Positions 1 to 9,790 of a stretch of DNA of 35,022 nucleotides are shown here, piece after piece (the first letter of the stretch is position 1; the number at the start of each line of letters is the position of its first letter). Under the pieces are notes generated by a model. That model was not told where the DNA came from. It did not search any database and saw only the letters and a program-made list of their open reading frames with translations. Source of the stretch: Acidobacteriota bacterium. GTDB taxonomy: Bacteria > Acidobacteriota > Terriglobia > Terriglobales > Acidobacteriaceae. The DNA is taken from positions 1 to 35,022 of the forward strand of contig QIAH01000359.1 of assembly GCA_003225465.1 (NCBI GenBank), in the 5' to 3' direction. Both the position numbers and the translations under genes were made by a program.

Positions 1-2
1 TG

Positions 3-236
3 AATGCTGTTGGCATCAATCTCAGCGACGTCGGGATGTGCTTGTTTTCACTCGCGAATCTGCCCTTGGGATCTCAAATTGAAGTTGAATTTGTTCCACC
101 GGGAGCTGACGAGCCGGTTCGAGAATATGGGACGGTCCGGTACCGTGCTCTTTACCTGTATGGAATTGAGTTTCTGCTAGGTTCCGATCGACACCCAAGT
201 AGTCCGGCCACCGCAGGCAGCACTACGAGCAGGTAG
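3..236 (+). CDS. PilZ-domain protein, C-terminal part (5' end outside window)
   Basis: The reading frame is open from base 3 and ends at TAG 234-236, so the gene begins before the window. The visible residues include N-L-S-D-V-G, which fits the PilZ (D/N)xSxxG motif. Strand-like segments follow (GSQIEVEF, then a YGTVRYRALYLYGIEFL stretch), as in the second half of a PilZ beta barrel. PilZ domains usually bind cyclic di-GMP. The N-terminal RxxxR half of the site is not visible, so ligand binding cannot be judged. An ATG at 36 lies inside the domain and is unlikely to be the true start. Confidence 0.6.
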   Translation, partial: NAVGINLSDVGMCLFSLANLPLGSQIEVEFVPPGADEPVREYGTVRYRALYLYGIEFLLGSDRHPSSPATAGSTTSR

Positions 237-984
237 GCCTCTCCATCCCAAGCACGCCTGACCCATCCACTCGAAGTCATCGATCGGTAGTTCGCAGCCA
301 GCAATCACCCAAGTTTTTCGAAGAATAAGATTTGGCGCTTTGACGAGTCCGCAGCGTGATCGAAGTAGGTCATTTTGGACCAGTGGGCCCGGGCGGACTC
401 CACTCCTTGCCTGGGACGCGCACTCCCGAGTCTACTGCGTCCGTGGGGCAAAACTCCGGACGCAAATTTCTGAGTGGGGATAAATCGGATGACGCCTTCA
501 AATTGCAATCGCGACACCAGCAATACGGATCAATCAATCGCCCAAGCAGTAGAGAGCTATGGTATTACCACCGCGGCGGCTCTGTACTATCCGTCGTTGA
601 TAGGTAATTGCTGGGATGACGAACTGCTGCCGTCGGGAGATTAGTACAGAATTGCGACGATCGTTGTTGATCTCGACTCGAACCAGGCCCGCCTCATAGG
701 CACCCACAACCTTCTTTTTTCAATAAGATAGGACTTCTTTCTAGACTCTCGTACCAGGCAAAGCCGACCTCTCAGCCAACCTTCTTCATTGTGCTGCTTA
801 CCAAGCCTTTTCACGATTCCGCTGGCCGGAGCGACAATCGGGATTTCAGAACCATTCCTGTGTCACTCACAGACAAGTTCACTGTCCCCAACCAGAGTAG
901 GCTCTCGCAAAACGCGGGGCCGGGTCTCGAACTTTGCCACAGCCCGGCCTACCGTCCCAGAGAACGTTCTGGTTAGGAGGGGCC
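237..984. other. Long stretch without a recognised gene, upstream of the TonB receptor
   Basis: About 750 bases separate the PilZ gene from the receptor. The short open frames here show no recognisable protein, no consistent ribosome binding sites and overlap one another. I saw no tRNA-like cloverleaf. A T-rich patch near 715-740 may belong to the receptor promoter, but no convincing -35/-10 pair was found. It may contain decayed coding sequence or a long regulated leader. Confidence 0.5.
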
Positions 985-3900
985 ATGAAGTCGTCTCGGT
1001 TCTACGTGTCAATGCTGGCGTTCCTTTTGCTTTTCAGTTGTCTAGCCTTCCCTCAGGGTTCATCCAGTTCACTGCAGGGCACGGTCACGGACCCAAGCGG
1101 AAGCGCGATCCCAGACGCCACCGTGGTGCTCACCAACACGCAAGCCACCATTGAGCGCACCATATCGACCGGACCTCAGGGCGACTTTCGCATTCTGGCC
1201 ATACCTCCTGGCACTTACACCTTGACCGTAACGGCGCGCGGATTCGCGCATTACGTGCAGACCGGGCTGCAACTGCTCGTTAATACCCCGGCGACCGCGA
1301 ATATCCAACTGAAAGTCGGCGCGGTGACGGAGAACATCAGCGTCAGCAGCGAAGCGCCCGCCCTGAACCTCGTCGACGCCTCGATTGGAAACTCCTTCAA
1401 CGAAAATCAGATCCGGCAGATCCCGCTGGAAGGCCGCAACGTGCCCGACCTTCTCAGCCTGCAGGCCGGTGTCGCCTACACCGGCAACCGCGCGGACATC
1501 GACAAGAACCAGGACACGCGAAATGGAGCCGTGAACGGCGCCCGCAGCGATCAAAGCAACATCACGCTCGACGGTGTGGACGTGAATGACCAAGCGAGCG
1601 GATACGCGTTCACCTCCGTACTGCCCACGACGCTTGATTCCGTCCAGGAATTTCGCGTCACCACGTCGAACTACAACGCCGACCAGGGAAACGGATCGGG
1701 TGCACAGGTTGCGCTGATCACGAAAAGCGGCACAAATCAACTCCATGGATCGCTATACGAATACCACCGCAATACGGTTACCAGCGCGAACGACTGGTTC
1801 GTGAAAGCGGCTGAAGTCCGTAGCGGTCAGCCAAATGTTCCCAACAAGCTCATCCGGAATATCTTTGGTGGATCGCTCGGCGGCCCCGTGAAAAAGGATC
1901 GCCTCTTCTTTTTTCTGAACTATGAAGGCACGCGCCAGCGCGAAGAACAGAGCACGGTGCGCACCATCCCGACCCCCAGCCTCTGTCAGGGCAATCTTCG
2001 CTATAACGATGTGACCGGGGGTGTCACGACCCTCGCCCGGGCAGACATTAAGAACCTGGATCCTTGGACCACTCTAGGGTGGAATCCCACCGGGGCGGGA
2101 ATCAATTCCGCCATTCTGAACGGGAGCACTGGTTATTTCGACAAGACATTCTGCTCGGGGAAATTCAATACGAACGATGGATCGGTTGGGGACAGCCTGA
2201 ACTATTCCGGCTTCCGCTTCCGGGCTCCGGTCAGTCTCGACAACAACGCGATCATCGCCCGGCTCGACTATCACCTGACAGCGAACGGAAAACACACGGT
2301 TTTCTGGCGTGGCGCGTTGCAAAATCTCCACAACCCGCAGGCCCCCTTCCTGCCTGGGAGCGCGCCGGAATCGATCCTCGATGACCACAGCAAGGGATTT
2401 GTCGTGGGCTATACCGCGGTACTGAGCTCGCACGCTGTGAACAGCTTCCATTGGGGCTTCACGCGGCAAAGCACTGGAATCATCGGCAATTCGAACTCGG
2501 AGTGGAACGTTTTCTACGGACTCGATCAGGGCATCGTCTATAGTCACAACGCCCAGACCCCGGTGCACAATCTGCTCGACGATTTTTCCTGGACCAAAGG
2601 CCAGCATACCTTCCAGTTCGGCGCGAACATCGGCTTCGCCCGAAACCCGCGCCTCAGTTACGAGCATTCTTTCAGCGTGGGCAAGGGAGCAACCAACTGG
2701 ATGTCTCCCACCGGCTTCGCCAACACGGCGACCCATCCCGATCCGAACAACCCGCTGGTCTGTGGTGCGATCGGAACCTCGACTGGTGGAAGCCCGCTGG
2801 ATCCCTGTCACGGAACCGATCCGAATACGGGTCTGCCTTATCCGGAGCCGGCTTCCACTCCGCAATTCGACTACCCCATCATGGGCTTGCTCGGCATGGT
2901 CTCCGACGTGGTTGGCAATTACAACTACGACAAGAACGGCAACGTGCTTGACGCCAGCGGAGGACAACTAGGGATTCCGGTTCGTCGCAAATACGGTCTG
3001 AATTGGTATGAGCTTTATGCCCAGGATTCCTGGAGAGTGAAGCCCAATCTGACCATCACCTATGGAGTGCGTTGGTCGTTGTTCCCGCCACCCTGGGAAG
3101 TGAATGGCCTGCAAGCCTCGCCAACCTGCGACCCTAATCCAGCCGTGAATCCGGGAGGCTGCCCTCCCTGGGCCTACAATCTAGGTACGGAATTCGCTCA
3201 TAACGCGCAGGCCATGAATCAGGGTTTAGGGTATGACACCAATCCTCTGGTGTCATTCATCCTGGGTGGACCTGGGAACCCGGGACCAGGGTTTTACCAT
3301 TTCGAGAAGTCTGACTTCTCGCCGCGAATTTCGTTCGCGTACTCACCACGCCCGCACGGCGGATGGCTCAAGAATCTGTTTGGTGACTCCGATCGGACGG
3401 TCATTCGCGGCGGATTCAGCAAAGTCTACGACCGGGCCGGAATGCAGATGCTAAGCACATTCGACGCCAATGCGCCGGGCGGGCTCTCGGCGACCGTTCA
3501 GAACCCATGTTGTGCAGCCACAGATCCCGCTGGCTCCGGAAACCCTTACGACACAGCAGATGGTGTTCCCCGCATTCAGAACATCAATCAGATTCCCGTG
3601 AACAACATCTTCGGGGCCAACTTCTTCGTCCCCGCCCCTGCGGGACAGTTCCCGCAGACGCCGCCCGCACTGGGACAAGCGATCACTTGGGGAATCGATC
3701 AGGCCATTAAAACTCCGTACGCTTACGCCTTTGACTTCTCGGTTGGCCGTGAATTACCCAAGGGCTTGTCCTTGCAGGTCTCCTACCTGAACAGGCTCGG
3801 CAGGAACTTGCTGACGCAACGCGATCTGCGGCAGCCGATTGACCTTGTCGATCCAAAGAGCGGCATTGATTACTTCTCGGCAGCAACAGCGTTGGCCAAG

Positions 3901-5118
3901 GTCGCACAGCAACAGCTTTCGGTTCCCAACGGAGTGATTGATCCTACGCAGGTCACCGATGCCATGGTGGGAAAAACTGCGCCCTTCTGGCACAACATGA
4001 TTCCCGCCCTGCCGAACAATTCGATGTCCTACCAGAGTATTTACACGGGCTTTGTGGCACCTCCCGGACCCTCGGGGCTGATTCAGTCCATCTATGATCT
4101 CTACTACGACCCCTTCCTCTCCTATCTTGGCAACGAAGTAGTGGGGCTGGGGTATACCGATATCTACTATGGTCTTGCCGATACCAGCGGCACTTCTTAC
4201 GGGTTCAAGGGACCGGGGTGTGCGCCTCAAGTTGGTCTGAATTTCTGTCCCGGCACGTCTCTCAACAACCAGGCCACCAGCATGTTCGCGTGGAGCTCAA
4301 TCGGGCAATCGGACTACAACGCCTTGCAGGTAAGCTTCCGCAAGCAATTCAGCCAGGGCCTGCAGTTCGATTTCAACTACACGTTCTCCAAGTCGCTCGA
4401 CATCACCTCGAATGCCACCCGGCTGGGATACAGTTCCAGCACGAACGTAGGTTCCCCGGGCAGCCGGCTTGCAAACGGTTGGTCGCCAAACTCACGGCGT
4501 GCAGTCTCGGATTTCGACACACCTCACCAGTTCAATCTGAATTGGATTGCGGAGCTGCCAGTCGGCAGGGGTAAGCATTTCGCTGGAAACGTGGGCTCAG
4601 TCGCCGACGCCATCATCGGAGGCTGGGAATTTTCGGGCGTGGCGCGCTGGACCAGCGGCTATCCGTTCACCGTGGACAACGGGAACTTCTGGCCCACGAA
4701 CTGGGATGAGCAGGGCATCGGTCAGATGATCGCCCGGCCAAAGCTAGGACATCATCGCGATCTCACTGCTGGCACTGTGAGCGCTTTTGCCGATCCCGCT
4801 TCCGCATTCAACGACTTCGTACATCCCTTTCCGGGGCAAGCTGGATCGAGAAACGTAATCCGGGGAGACGGATTCGCTGCCCTCGACATGGCATTGAACA
4901 AGCGCTGGAAGATGCCCATCGAGGGCCACAGCCTGCAATTCCGATGGGAAGTATTCAACGTGCCTAACCTTCACCGCTTCAACGCGCTCTCTGGTCTGGG
5001 AACTCAGGCTTGTGCATGCATTGCATCACTGCAGCAACTGCCGACTTCGTTCGGGAACTATACCGGCCTGCTGACCGATCCGCGTATCATGCAGTTCGCC
5101 CTGCGCTACGAATTCTAA
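985..5118 (+). CDS. TonB-dependent receptor, Oar-like, with N-terminal carboxypeptidase-regulatory domain
   Basis: Outer-membrane beta-barrel transporter of about 1377 residues. The start at 985 is chosen because AGGAGG lies at 975-980 and a clear signal peptide follows (MKSSRFYVSMLAFLLLFSCL, cleavage around AFPQG, residues 20-25). An in-frame ATG at 934 would bury the signal. Residues about 30-95 form a carboxypeptidase-regulatory (CarboxypepD_reg) domain beginning LQGTVTDPSGSAIPDA. A plug-like region follows at about 135-260 (IPLEGRNVPDLLSLQAGV; NITLDGVDVND). The rest is barrel, ending in an aromatic residue (LRYEF) as outer-membrane proteins do. This architecture is greatly expanded in Acidobacteriota and often linked to uptake of oligomers or peptides, but the substrate cannot be read from sequence. 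The permease gene starts 41 bases downstream on the same strand, so co-transcription is possible. Confidence 0.93.
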   Translation: MKSSRFYVSMLAFLLLFSCLAFPQGSSSSLQGTVTDPSGSAIPDATVVLTNTQATIERTISTGPQGDFRILAIPPGTYTLTVTARGFAHYVQTGLQLLVNTPATANIQLKVGAVTENISVSSEAPALNLVDASIGNSFNENQIRQIPLEGRNVPDLLSLQAGVAYTGNRADIDKNQDTRNGAVNGARSDQSNITLDGVDVNDQASGYAFTSVLPTTLDSVQEFRVTTSNYNADQGNGSGAQVALITKSGTNQLHGSLYEYHRNTVTSANDWFVKAAEVRSGQPNVPNKLIRNIFGGSLGGPVKKDRLFFFLNYEGTRQREEQSTVRTIPTPSLCQGNLRYNDVTGGVTTLARADIKNLDPWTTLGWNPTGAGINSAILNGSTGYFDKTFCSGKFNTNDGSVGDSLNYSGFRFRAPVSLDNNAIIARLDYHLTANGKHTVFWRGALQNLHNPQAPFLPGSAPESILDDHSKGFVVGYTAVLSSHAVNSFHWGFTRQSTGIIGNSNSEWNVFYGLDQGIVYSHNAQTPVHNLLDDFSWTKGQHTFQFGANIGFARNPRLSYEHSFSVGKGATNWMSPTGFANTATHPDPNNPLVCGAIGTSTGGSPLDPCHGTDPNTGLPYPEPASTPQFDYPIMGLLGMVSDVVGNYNYDKNGNVLDASGGQLGIPVRRKYGLNWYELYAQDSWRVKPNLTITYGVRWSLFPPPWEVNGLQASPTCDPNPAVNPGGCPPWAYNLGTEFAHNAQAMNQGLGYDTNPLVSFILGGPGNPGPGFYHFEKSDFSPRISFAYSPRPHGGWLKNLFGDSDRTVIRGGFSKVYDRAGMQMLSTFDANAPGGLSATVQNPCCAATDPAGSGNPYDTADGVPRIQNINQIPVNNIFGANFFVPAPAGQFPQTPPALGQAITWGIDQAIKTPYAYAFDFSVGRELPKGLSLQVSYLNRLGRNLLTQRDLRQPIDLVDPKSGIDYFSAATALAKVAQQQLSVPNGVIDPTQVTDAMVGKTAPFWHNMIPALPNNSMSYQSIYTGFVAPPGPSGLIQSIYDLYYDPFLSYLGNEVVGLGYTDIYYGLADTSGTSYGFKGPGCAPQVGLNFCPGTSLNNQATSMFAWSSIGQSDYNALQVSFRKQFSQGLQFDFNYTFSKSLDITSNATRLGYSSSTNVGSPGSRLANGWSPNSRRAVSDFDTPHQFNLNWIAELPVGRGKHFAGNVGSVADAIIGGWEFSGVARWTSGYPFTVDNGNFWPTNWDEQGIGQMIARPKLGHHRDLTAGTVSAFADPASAFNDFVHPFPGQAGSRNVIRGDGFAALDMALNKRWKMPIEGHSLQFRWEVFNVPNLHRFNALSGLGTQACACIASLQQLPTSFGNYTGLLTDPRIMQFALRYEF

Positions 5119-5159
5119 GTCTCGGGAGATCGCAAGGGTTATAGACTGGCGCGGATCGC

Positions 5160-6527
5160 ATGACTCATCTGGCACGCAAGCTACGGCTGGTGGACTACTT
5201 CGCGCTGGGCTTCGGCGTGATGGTAGGTACGGCCTGGCTGGTGGTGATGGACGACATCCTCAAGCGGGGCGGTCCGCTGGGAGCCATCCTGGGATTTACG
5301 CTGGGCGCGCTTATCCTGCTGCCCATCGGCTATGTCTATGGTCAGCTTGTCAAAGCGATTCCCGACGCGGCTGGCGAAGCCGCTTACGTCGCCAGGTTCT
5401 TCCCTCCGGTAGTGAGTTTTGCGACCGGATGGATGATGTTCTTAAGCTACTCCCTCACCTGCCCCTTCGAAGCTCTGGCCGCGGGGAGAATCACCGGATA
5501 CCTTGTCCCATCGCTCAATTCGCATGAGCTCTATCGGATTGGCGGCTACCCGGTGTACCTGCCCCACGTAGCTCTTGGATTGGCCCTCACCCTCGTTCTG
5601 ACCTGGCTCAACTACCGCGGGATTCAAGCCAGCGCACGTTTGAGCAAAACGGCGACCTTTACCTTCCTTACTCTGGTGCTGATTTTCGCGTTGGCGGGCG
5701 CTCGCCATGGTTCCGTTTCGAATTTCTTTCCGCTCTTCAGCCACTCTCCGTTGCTTTCGATCCTGCTCGTGTGGCAGGTGGTGCCCTGGCTCGTCTCAGG
5801 ATTCGAATCGGTCGGGAAGTGCGCCGAAGAGGCCAGCCCGGGATTTGCCGATCGCAATTTCTCGGTTGCCATTTTGTTGACTATCTTTTCCGGCCTGATT
5901 TTTTTCTGGGTCGTCATCGGATCGGTCTCGTTCGTCGCGCCATGGCAAAGCTTGAACAGTAAACTGCAATTCCCGACCGCCGTGGCCTTTGAGCGGGCGC
6001 TGCACGCTCACTGGATCGTCGTGCTCATCATGGGTTCGGCGCTGGTTGCGCTGGTGCAGGCTTTTAATGCCAACATCATCGCTTCCTCGCGTCTTCTGTA
6101 CGCGATGTCGCGCCACAACCTGCTCAACCCGATCATGAGCGGAGTCCACCCCCGGAATCAGACACCCTCGACCGCCATCATTGCAGTCGGACTCGCAACT
6201 GCGGCAACGATTTTTATGGGAGAGGCCATGCTCGTCCCTATCCTTGAAGTCGGAGCGATCAGCGCGGCCGTGGGATGGATGGCCGCCTGCGCTTCCTACT
6301 ATCGAATGAAGCCCGATAGATTTGGGCGCGGCGCGGCGATTTTCGGGCTATTTGTCACCTCGGCCATGGTCCTGGTGAAACTCCTTCCCTGGATCCCCGG
6401 CCACTTCACCTGGCATGAATGGCTCGCACTCGGCATCTGGGCCGCGCTGGGCATCGCGGCACGCGCCTCTCGCGAGCGCAATTTTCAGGAACAGCCTGAC
6501 CTCGAAACAGCAGACGCGGCCAATTAA
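5160..6527 (+). CDS. APC-superfamily amino acid permease
   Basis: Polytopic inner-membrane protein of 455 residues with about 12 hydrophobic segments. The N-terminus (LRLVDYFALGFGVMVGTAWLVV) matches the APC family TM1, with the small-residue break GFGVMVGT that contributes to the substrate site. The segment around IPDAAGEAAYVARFF corresponds to the loop after TM2, and the region with ESVGKCAEE resembles the conserved FESVGKxAEE element of TM6. The role is import or exchange of amino acids or related amines, with substrate unknown. It lies 41 bases after the TonB receptor, which suggests outer- and inner-membrane steps of one uptake route, although this is only context. No strong Shine-Dalgarno sequence precedes the ATG, which fits translation following the upstream gene. 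Confidence 0.88.
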   Translation: MTHLARKLRLVDYFALGFGVMVGTAWLVVMDDILKRGGPLGAILGFTLGALILLPIGYVYGQLVKAIPDAAGEAAYVARFFPPVVSFATGWMMFLSYSLTCPFEALAAGRITGYLVPSLNSHELYRIGGYPVYLPHVALGLALTLVLTWLNYRGIQASARLSKTATFTFLTLVLIFALAGARHGSVSNFFPLFSHSPLLSILLVWQVVPWLVSGFESVGKCAEEASPGFADRNFSVAILLTIFSGLIFFWVVIGSVSFVAPWQSLNSKLQFPTAVAFERALHAHWIVVLIMGSALVALVQAFNANIIASSRLLYAMSRHNLLNPIMSGVHPRNQTPSTAIIAVGLATAATIFMGEAMLVPILEVGAISAAVGWMAACASYYRMKPDRFGRGAAIFGLFVTSAMVLVKLLPWIPGHFTWHEWLALGIWAALGIAARASRERNFQEQPDLETADAAN

Positions 6528-6560
6528 AGCCGGTTCTGAACAGGTCCGATTAAGCGGTCG

Positions 6561-7568
6561 CTAGTTTGCTTCGGAGTAAAGATCTACCATCTCAGCGCGA
6601 AGATCCCGGGGCCAACCTTCCTCCATCCAATCTTCTGCCAACGCCCGCGCCCGGAAAACGCGCGGAGAAATACCGAACTCCTTCCGGAAAGAATGGCTGA
6701 AATGGGCGGAGTCGCTGAATCCCCAAAAAAAAGCAATTTCGGTGATGGTCCTCTCCCGCATCCGTGGATTCGCCAGGTCCGCGCGGCAGCCCTTCAAGCG
6801 GCGCCTGCGAATGTACTCGCCCAGCGTGCCACCGGTTACCAGGAACAACCGGTGCAGGTGCCGGACGGAGATGCCCACAAAAGATGCAATCTCGACCGGA
6901 CCCAGGCTCGATTCCGAAAGGTGAGTGTCAATATAGCGATGGATCTGGCGGCGTAACTCGATCGCGCGAGGAGCCTGATACGGATCGCCACCCAAACACG
7001 CTGCCAGAATTTCGAAATAGGCTTCGAGCGCAGCCGCGCCTTCCTCTTCGCTCATATGCCCGGCTTCGTCGTAAAGCGACTGCGAAAGCCGGCAAAAGGT
7101 AGCGCCGTGACGGGCCCGGCCGCTGATCCGCTGGGCGATCGGAATATCTCCCCGCCGCAGATGATCTTCCATAGTCCAGTGCGGAACGCGAAGGTAGAGC
7201 CGGGCACACTCCGTGTCGCAACTGGAGGACCATGGAATCCCGGAGTCAATCAGAGTGCTGTCCCCCGGGTTCAGCACGACACTCACACCGTTCTGCAAAT
7301 AGCTCCGAACGCCAGCGATCTGCGTAATGACGATGCAGAACCGATTCTCCGGGCTGGCTGAATCGCAAGGCCACTTCCAGAACGAAAGCGGACTCGAAGA
7401 GAAACGCGTCAGCCTCAGTCCGCCCACATCGCGAACGTCAATCGTGCCACGAAAGGAAGACTTCGGGAGCCGAATGCGGCAATCGCCACAGATTTGTTTC
7501 GCATTCCACTGCCAGGCATCCACACGGTCGGAAGCCGGCAGGAGCTCGGTTGAAAACAGTCGTGACAT
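6561..7568 (-). CDS. AraC-family transcriptional regulator
   Basis: About 335 residues. The start at 7568 (MSRLFSTELL) is preferred over an upstream in-frame start at 7697 because a GAGGGA ribosome-binding-like sequence lies just upstream and the extra 43 residues are Arg-rich without family character. The N-terminal part resembles the AraC-binding-like domain (PF14525 type): FRGTIDVRDVGGLRLTRFS and a cupin-like stretch with GDSTLIDSG. The C-terminal third holds two helix-turn-helix units, VEIASFVGISVRHLHRLF and ITEIAFFWGFSDSAHFSHSF, followed by the family ending FRKEFGISPRVFRA. It is convergent with the permease gene (33-base gap). The inducer is unknown. It may control neighbouring transport genes, but nothing in the sequence proves this. 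Confidence 0.92.
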   Translation of the reverse strand: MSRLFSTELLPASDRVDAWQWNAKQICGDCRIRLPKSSFRGTIDVRDVGGLRLTRFSSSPLSFWKWPCDSASPENRFCIVITQIAGVRSYLQNGVSVVLNPGDSTLIDSGIPWSSSCDTECARLYLRVPHWTMEDHLRRGDIPIAQRISGRARHGATFCRLSQSLYDEAGHMSEEEGAAALEAYFEILAACLGGDPYQAPRAIELRRQIHRYIDTHLSESSLGPVEIASFVGISVRHLHRLFLVTGGTLGEYIRRRRLKGCRADLANPRMRERTITEIAFFWGFSDSAHFSHSFRKEFGISPRVFRARALAEDWMEEGWPRDLRAEMVDLYSEAN

Positions 7569-7855
7569 CGTGTGTCCCTCGATGCCTTTGTGTGGTTGGC
7601 GTCTCGTCAACTGTCGTGCGCGGGCCCGGACGACCAGACCACATCGCGCGGTAGTCGGGTGCTTTCGTGCGCACTGGCTGGCGCCGAAACGTAGCACATC
7701 AGGTAACAGCGTGCAAGATCAATCTGGGGTCGGAAGCCTTGCGCCGAGCACCTTTTGCAGAGGCTCCTTCTGACCGAACGGCATCGTTCCCAACCAGCAA
7801 GCGCTTGGGGATGATGCTCGAGCGAGGGCCGACATCGTTGGTGAAACTTTTTAGC

Positions 7856-9043
7856 CTATCGCGCAGGCTCGGCGTCGGGAATTGAGCCTGAGCTTGCCTC
7901 AGGCCAGGGTGGAAGCACCTTCACCAGCACCCACAAGATCGCAAACGGCAGAATCGTTAATAGGATCGCCATCAGTAGACCTTCTCGTGCGACCAGCCCC
8001 ATCTTGTAAGTCGTGTAACCCAAAAAGCTCTTGGAGAAGAGCTGTCCCCCGATCACCACATTCCATCGCATGGCGAAGATACCCATAAGCGTCAGGCACC
8101 CGGCAGCCGCGTAGATGCGCTTGCGGGCGATGTCCGACAACTTCGCCACCTGGGTGAGACCGAGCAATGCGATCGGCGCTATTGTTCCCAGCGCGATCTG
8201 CACCACGATGTGCGAGAGGTACAGCTTGCTGTGCACCATGAAATCGAGACTGCGGAAGGACTCATCCGCCTCGTAAATGCGGTGAATCAGGTCCAGCATC
8301 TCCAGGCTGAAATCGATCACAAAGATATAGAAGAGGTAGCGCGCCACAGTATCGACACACTTCATGTCGATCACCTGCCGCCTTGCCCAGGTAATCAGCA
8401 TGTACAGCAGCATTACCAGTGCAATCCCCGAAACCATGGCCGAGAAAATAAAGACCACGGGCATCAACGGCGTCGACCACCATGGATTGGCCTTTATCGA
8501 ACCGAAAATGAATCCCACGTATCCGTGCAGCAGAAAGGCGGAAGGAATTCCGATCACCGTGATCAACCACCCCGCCTTTTCATCGATCGCCAGGGCACGT
8601 TCGCTGATGTTCGTGGACCCCAGCGTCATCACGCTATAAATCGCGCGTTTCCAACCCGTGCTCGACTGCGATAGCAAAACAATTTGCCGGCGGTAATCAA
8701 GCCAGATCTCCAGCACCAGCACGGCCATCAGGTACCAGAGATACACAAAGCCGAACATGGCCATCGCAGACGTGCGATGCGGCGTGAGGTACATCTCATA
8801 GGACCGCTCCGGATGGCCCAGGTGCAACTGCAAAGGAAGAGGAGCCACCAGCAGGAACGATAATGCCGTCAGCAACGCCAGCCGGTAGGTGGGCTTCACG
8901 GCCTCCACCTGAAACACACGTTCCAGAGAGGCCAGAATAAACGCACCCGCCACCAGCCCGGTCAGAAACGGATACAGCACGATCAGCACGCTCCATTGCA
9001 GCTCGATTTCATTCGGGTACATGAAGCCGTCAACGCCGGGCAT
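7856..9043 (-). CDS. NrfD/PsrC-family membrane subunit (quinone-interacting)
   Basis: 395-residue integral membrane protein with about ten hydrophobic segments. Family-like features include the start YPNEIELQWSVLIVLYPFLTGLVAGAF and the LHLGHPERSYEMYLTPHRTS region after TM2, typical of NrfD/PsrC/HybB proteins that exchange electrons with the quinone pool. It is the last gene of a three-gene operon; its ATG is 15 bases after the ferredoxin gene stop, with GAGGAG overlapping that stop region. In known complexes (NrfCD, PsrBC, TtrBC) this subunit anchors a four-cluster ferredoxin subunit, and exactly such a subunit is the preceding gene. The C-terminal tail is Pro/Ala-rich and probably outside the membrane core. 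Direction of electron flow is not known. Confidence 0.9.
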   Translation of the reverse strand: MPGVDGFMYPNEIELQWSVLIVLYPFLTGLVAGAFILASLERVFQVEAVKPTYRLALLTALSFLLVAPLPLQLHLGHPERSYEMYLTPHRTSAMAMFGFVYLWYLMAVLVLEIWLDYRRQIVLLSQSSTGWKRAIYSVMTLGSTNISERALAIDEKAGWLITVIGIPSAFLLHGYVGFIFGSIKANPWWSTPLMPVVFIFSAMVSGIALVMLLYMLITWARRQVIDMKCVDTVARYLFYIFVIDFSLEMLDLIHRIYEADESFRSLDFMVHSKLYLSHIVVQIALGTIAPIALLGLTQVAKLSDIARKRIYAAAGCLTLMGIFAMRWNVVIGGQLFSKSFLGYTTYKMGLVAREGLLMAILLTILPFAILWVLVKVLPPWPEASSGSIPDAEPAR

Positions 9044-9058
9044 AACTTTCCGTTCTCC

Positions 9059-9790
9059 TCACCGCACCGAACCATCCAGCTCGTTGTAATAGACCTTGGC
9101 CCGCGTGGCCATGCTGGGCTTCAGCACGTGAACACTATGCGTCTTGAGGAACTCATGGATTGGGTCCGCGGGATTTCTCAGGTCCGCAAGTTGTCTCGCG
9201 CCCGTTGGACAATTCTCACAGCAGGCGGTCGTCAAGCCTTTGGTGATCCGGTGATAACAAAGCGTGCATTTCTCCGCCGTATTCGTTCGCGGATTGATGA
9301 ACCTGCAACCATACGGACACGCTTGCACACAGTAGCGGCAACCCAGGCAATACTTCGGGTCTACCAGCACCACGCCATCCTGGCTGACGAACGTCGCGCC
9401 CACCGGACATACCTGTGTACACGGCGAATCCGCACAGTGATTGCACAATTTCGGAACAAAGAAGTTTTTGCCCTTGACATCTTTCGCCGGCGGGAATCCC
9501 TTCTTGCCGCCATCCGGCGAATCCACCTGTGGATTCTCAATGTCGTAATCCGATACGTGATAACGTTCCACCCAGGTCCGGAAATATCCATCCGGAACAT
9601 CGTTCTCCGCCTGGCAGGCCCGCACGCAGTTGCCGCATCCAATGCATTTCGGCAAGTCGATTAACATGCCCCACCAGTGTTCGCTCAACTTGTAATTGGG
9701 GGCTGCTTCCGGAGTGCCCGCCAGCACATATTTCCAGGCCACGCTGGCCGCGGGCAGCAGGAGCAGCAGATGTCGCCGGGTGATGTTCAT
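9059..9790 (-). CDS. Tat-exported 4x[4Fe-4S] ferredoxin-type electron-transfer subunit (NrfC/PsrB/TtrB-like)
   Basis: 243 residues from the ATG at 9790. That start is chosen because it overlaps the upstream stop as ATGA (9787-9790) and places a twin-arginine signal at the N-terminus (ITRRHLLLLLPAASVAW). Cysteine groups for four cubane clusters are visible: 49/52/55/59, 116/119/124/128, 148/151/154/158 and 175/178/190/194, with extra Cys at 162 and 191. The protein probably wires electrons between the NrfD membrane subunit and the tetraheme cytochrome on the outer face of the inner membrane. Translation is probably coupled to the upstream cytochrome gene. An upstream in-frame start at 9844 would precede the signal with a Gly-rich stretch and is less likely. 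Confidence 0.92.
   Translation of the reverse strand: MNITRRHLLLLLPAASVAWKYVLAGTPEAAPNYKLSEHWWGMLIDLPKCIGCGNCVRACQAENDVPDGYFRTWVERYHVSDYDIENPQVDSPDGGKKGFPPAKDVKGKNFFVPKLCNHCADSPCTQVCPVGATFVSQDGVVLVDPKYCLGCRYCVQACPYGCRFINPRTNTAEKCTLCYHRITKGLTTACCENCPTGARQLADLRNPADPIHEFLKTHSVHVLKPSMATRAKVYYNELDGSVR

Noticed and set aside
305-607. Two short opposing open frames in the region upstream of the TonB receptor
   Set aside because: They overlap each other, lack ribosome binding sites and show no recognisable motifs.
1069-1746. Long antisense open frame inside the TonB receptor gene
   Set aside because: It lies wholly opposite a well-supported gene, has no recognisable domain or ribosome binding site, and fits the open antisense frames common in GC-rich coding DNA.
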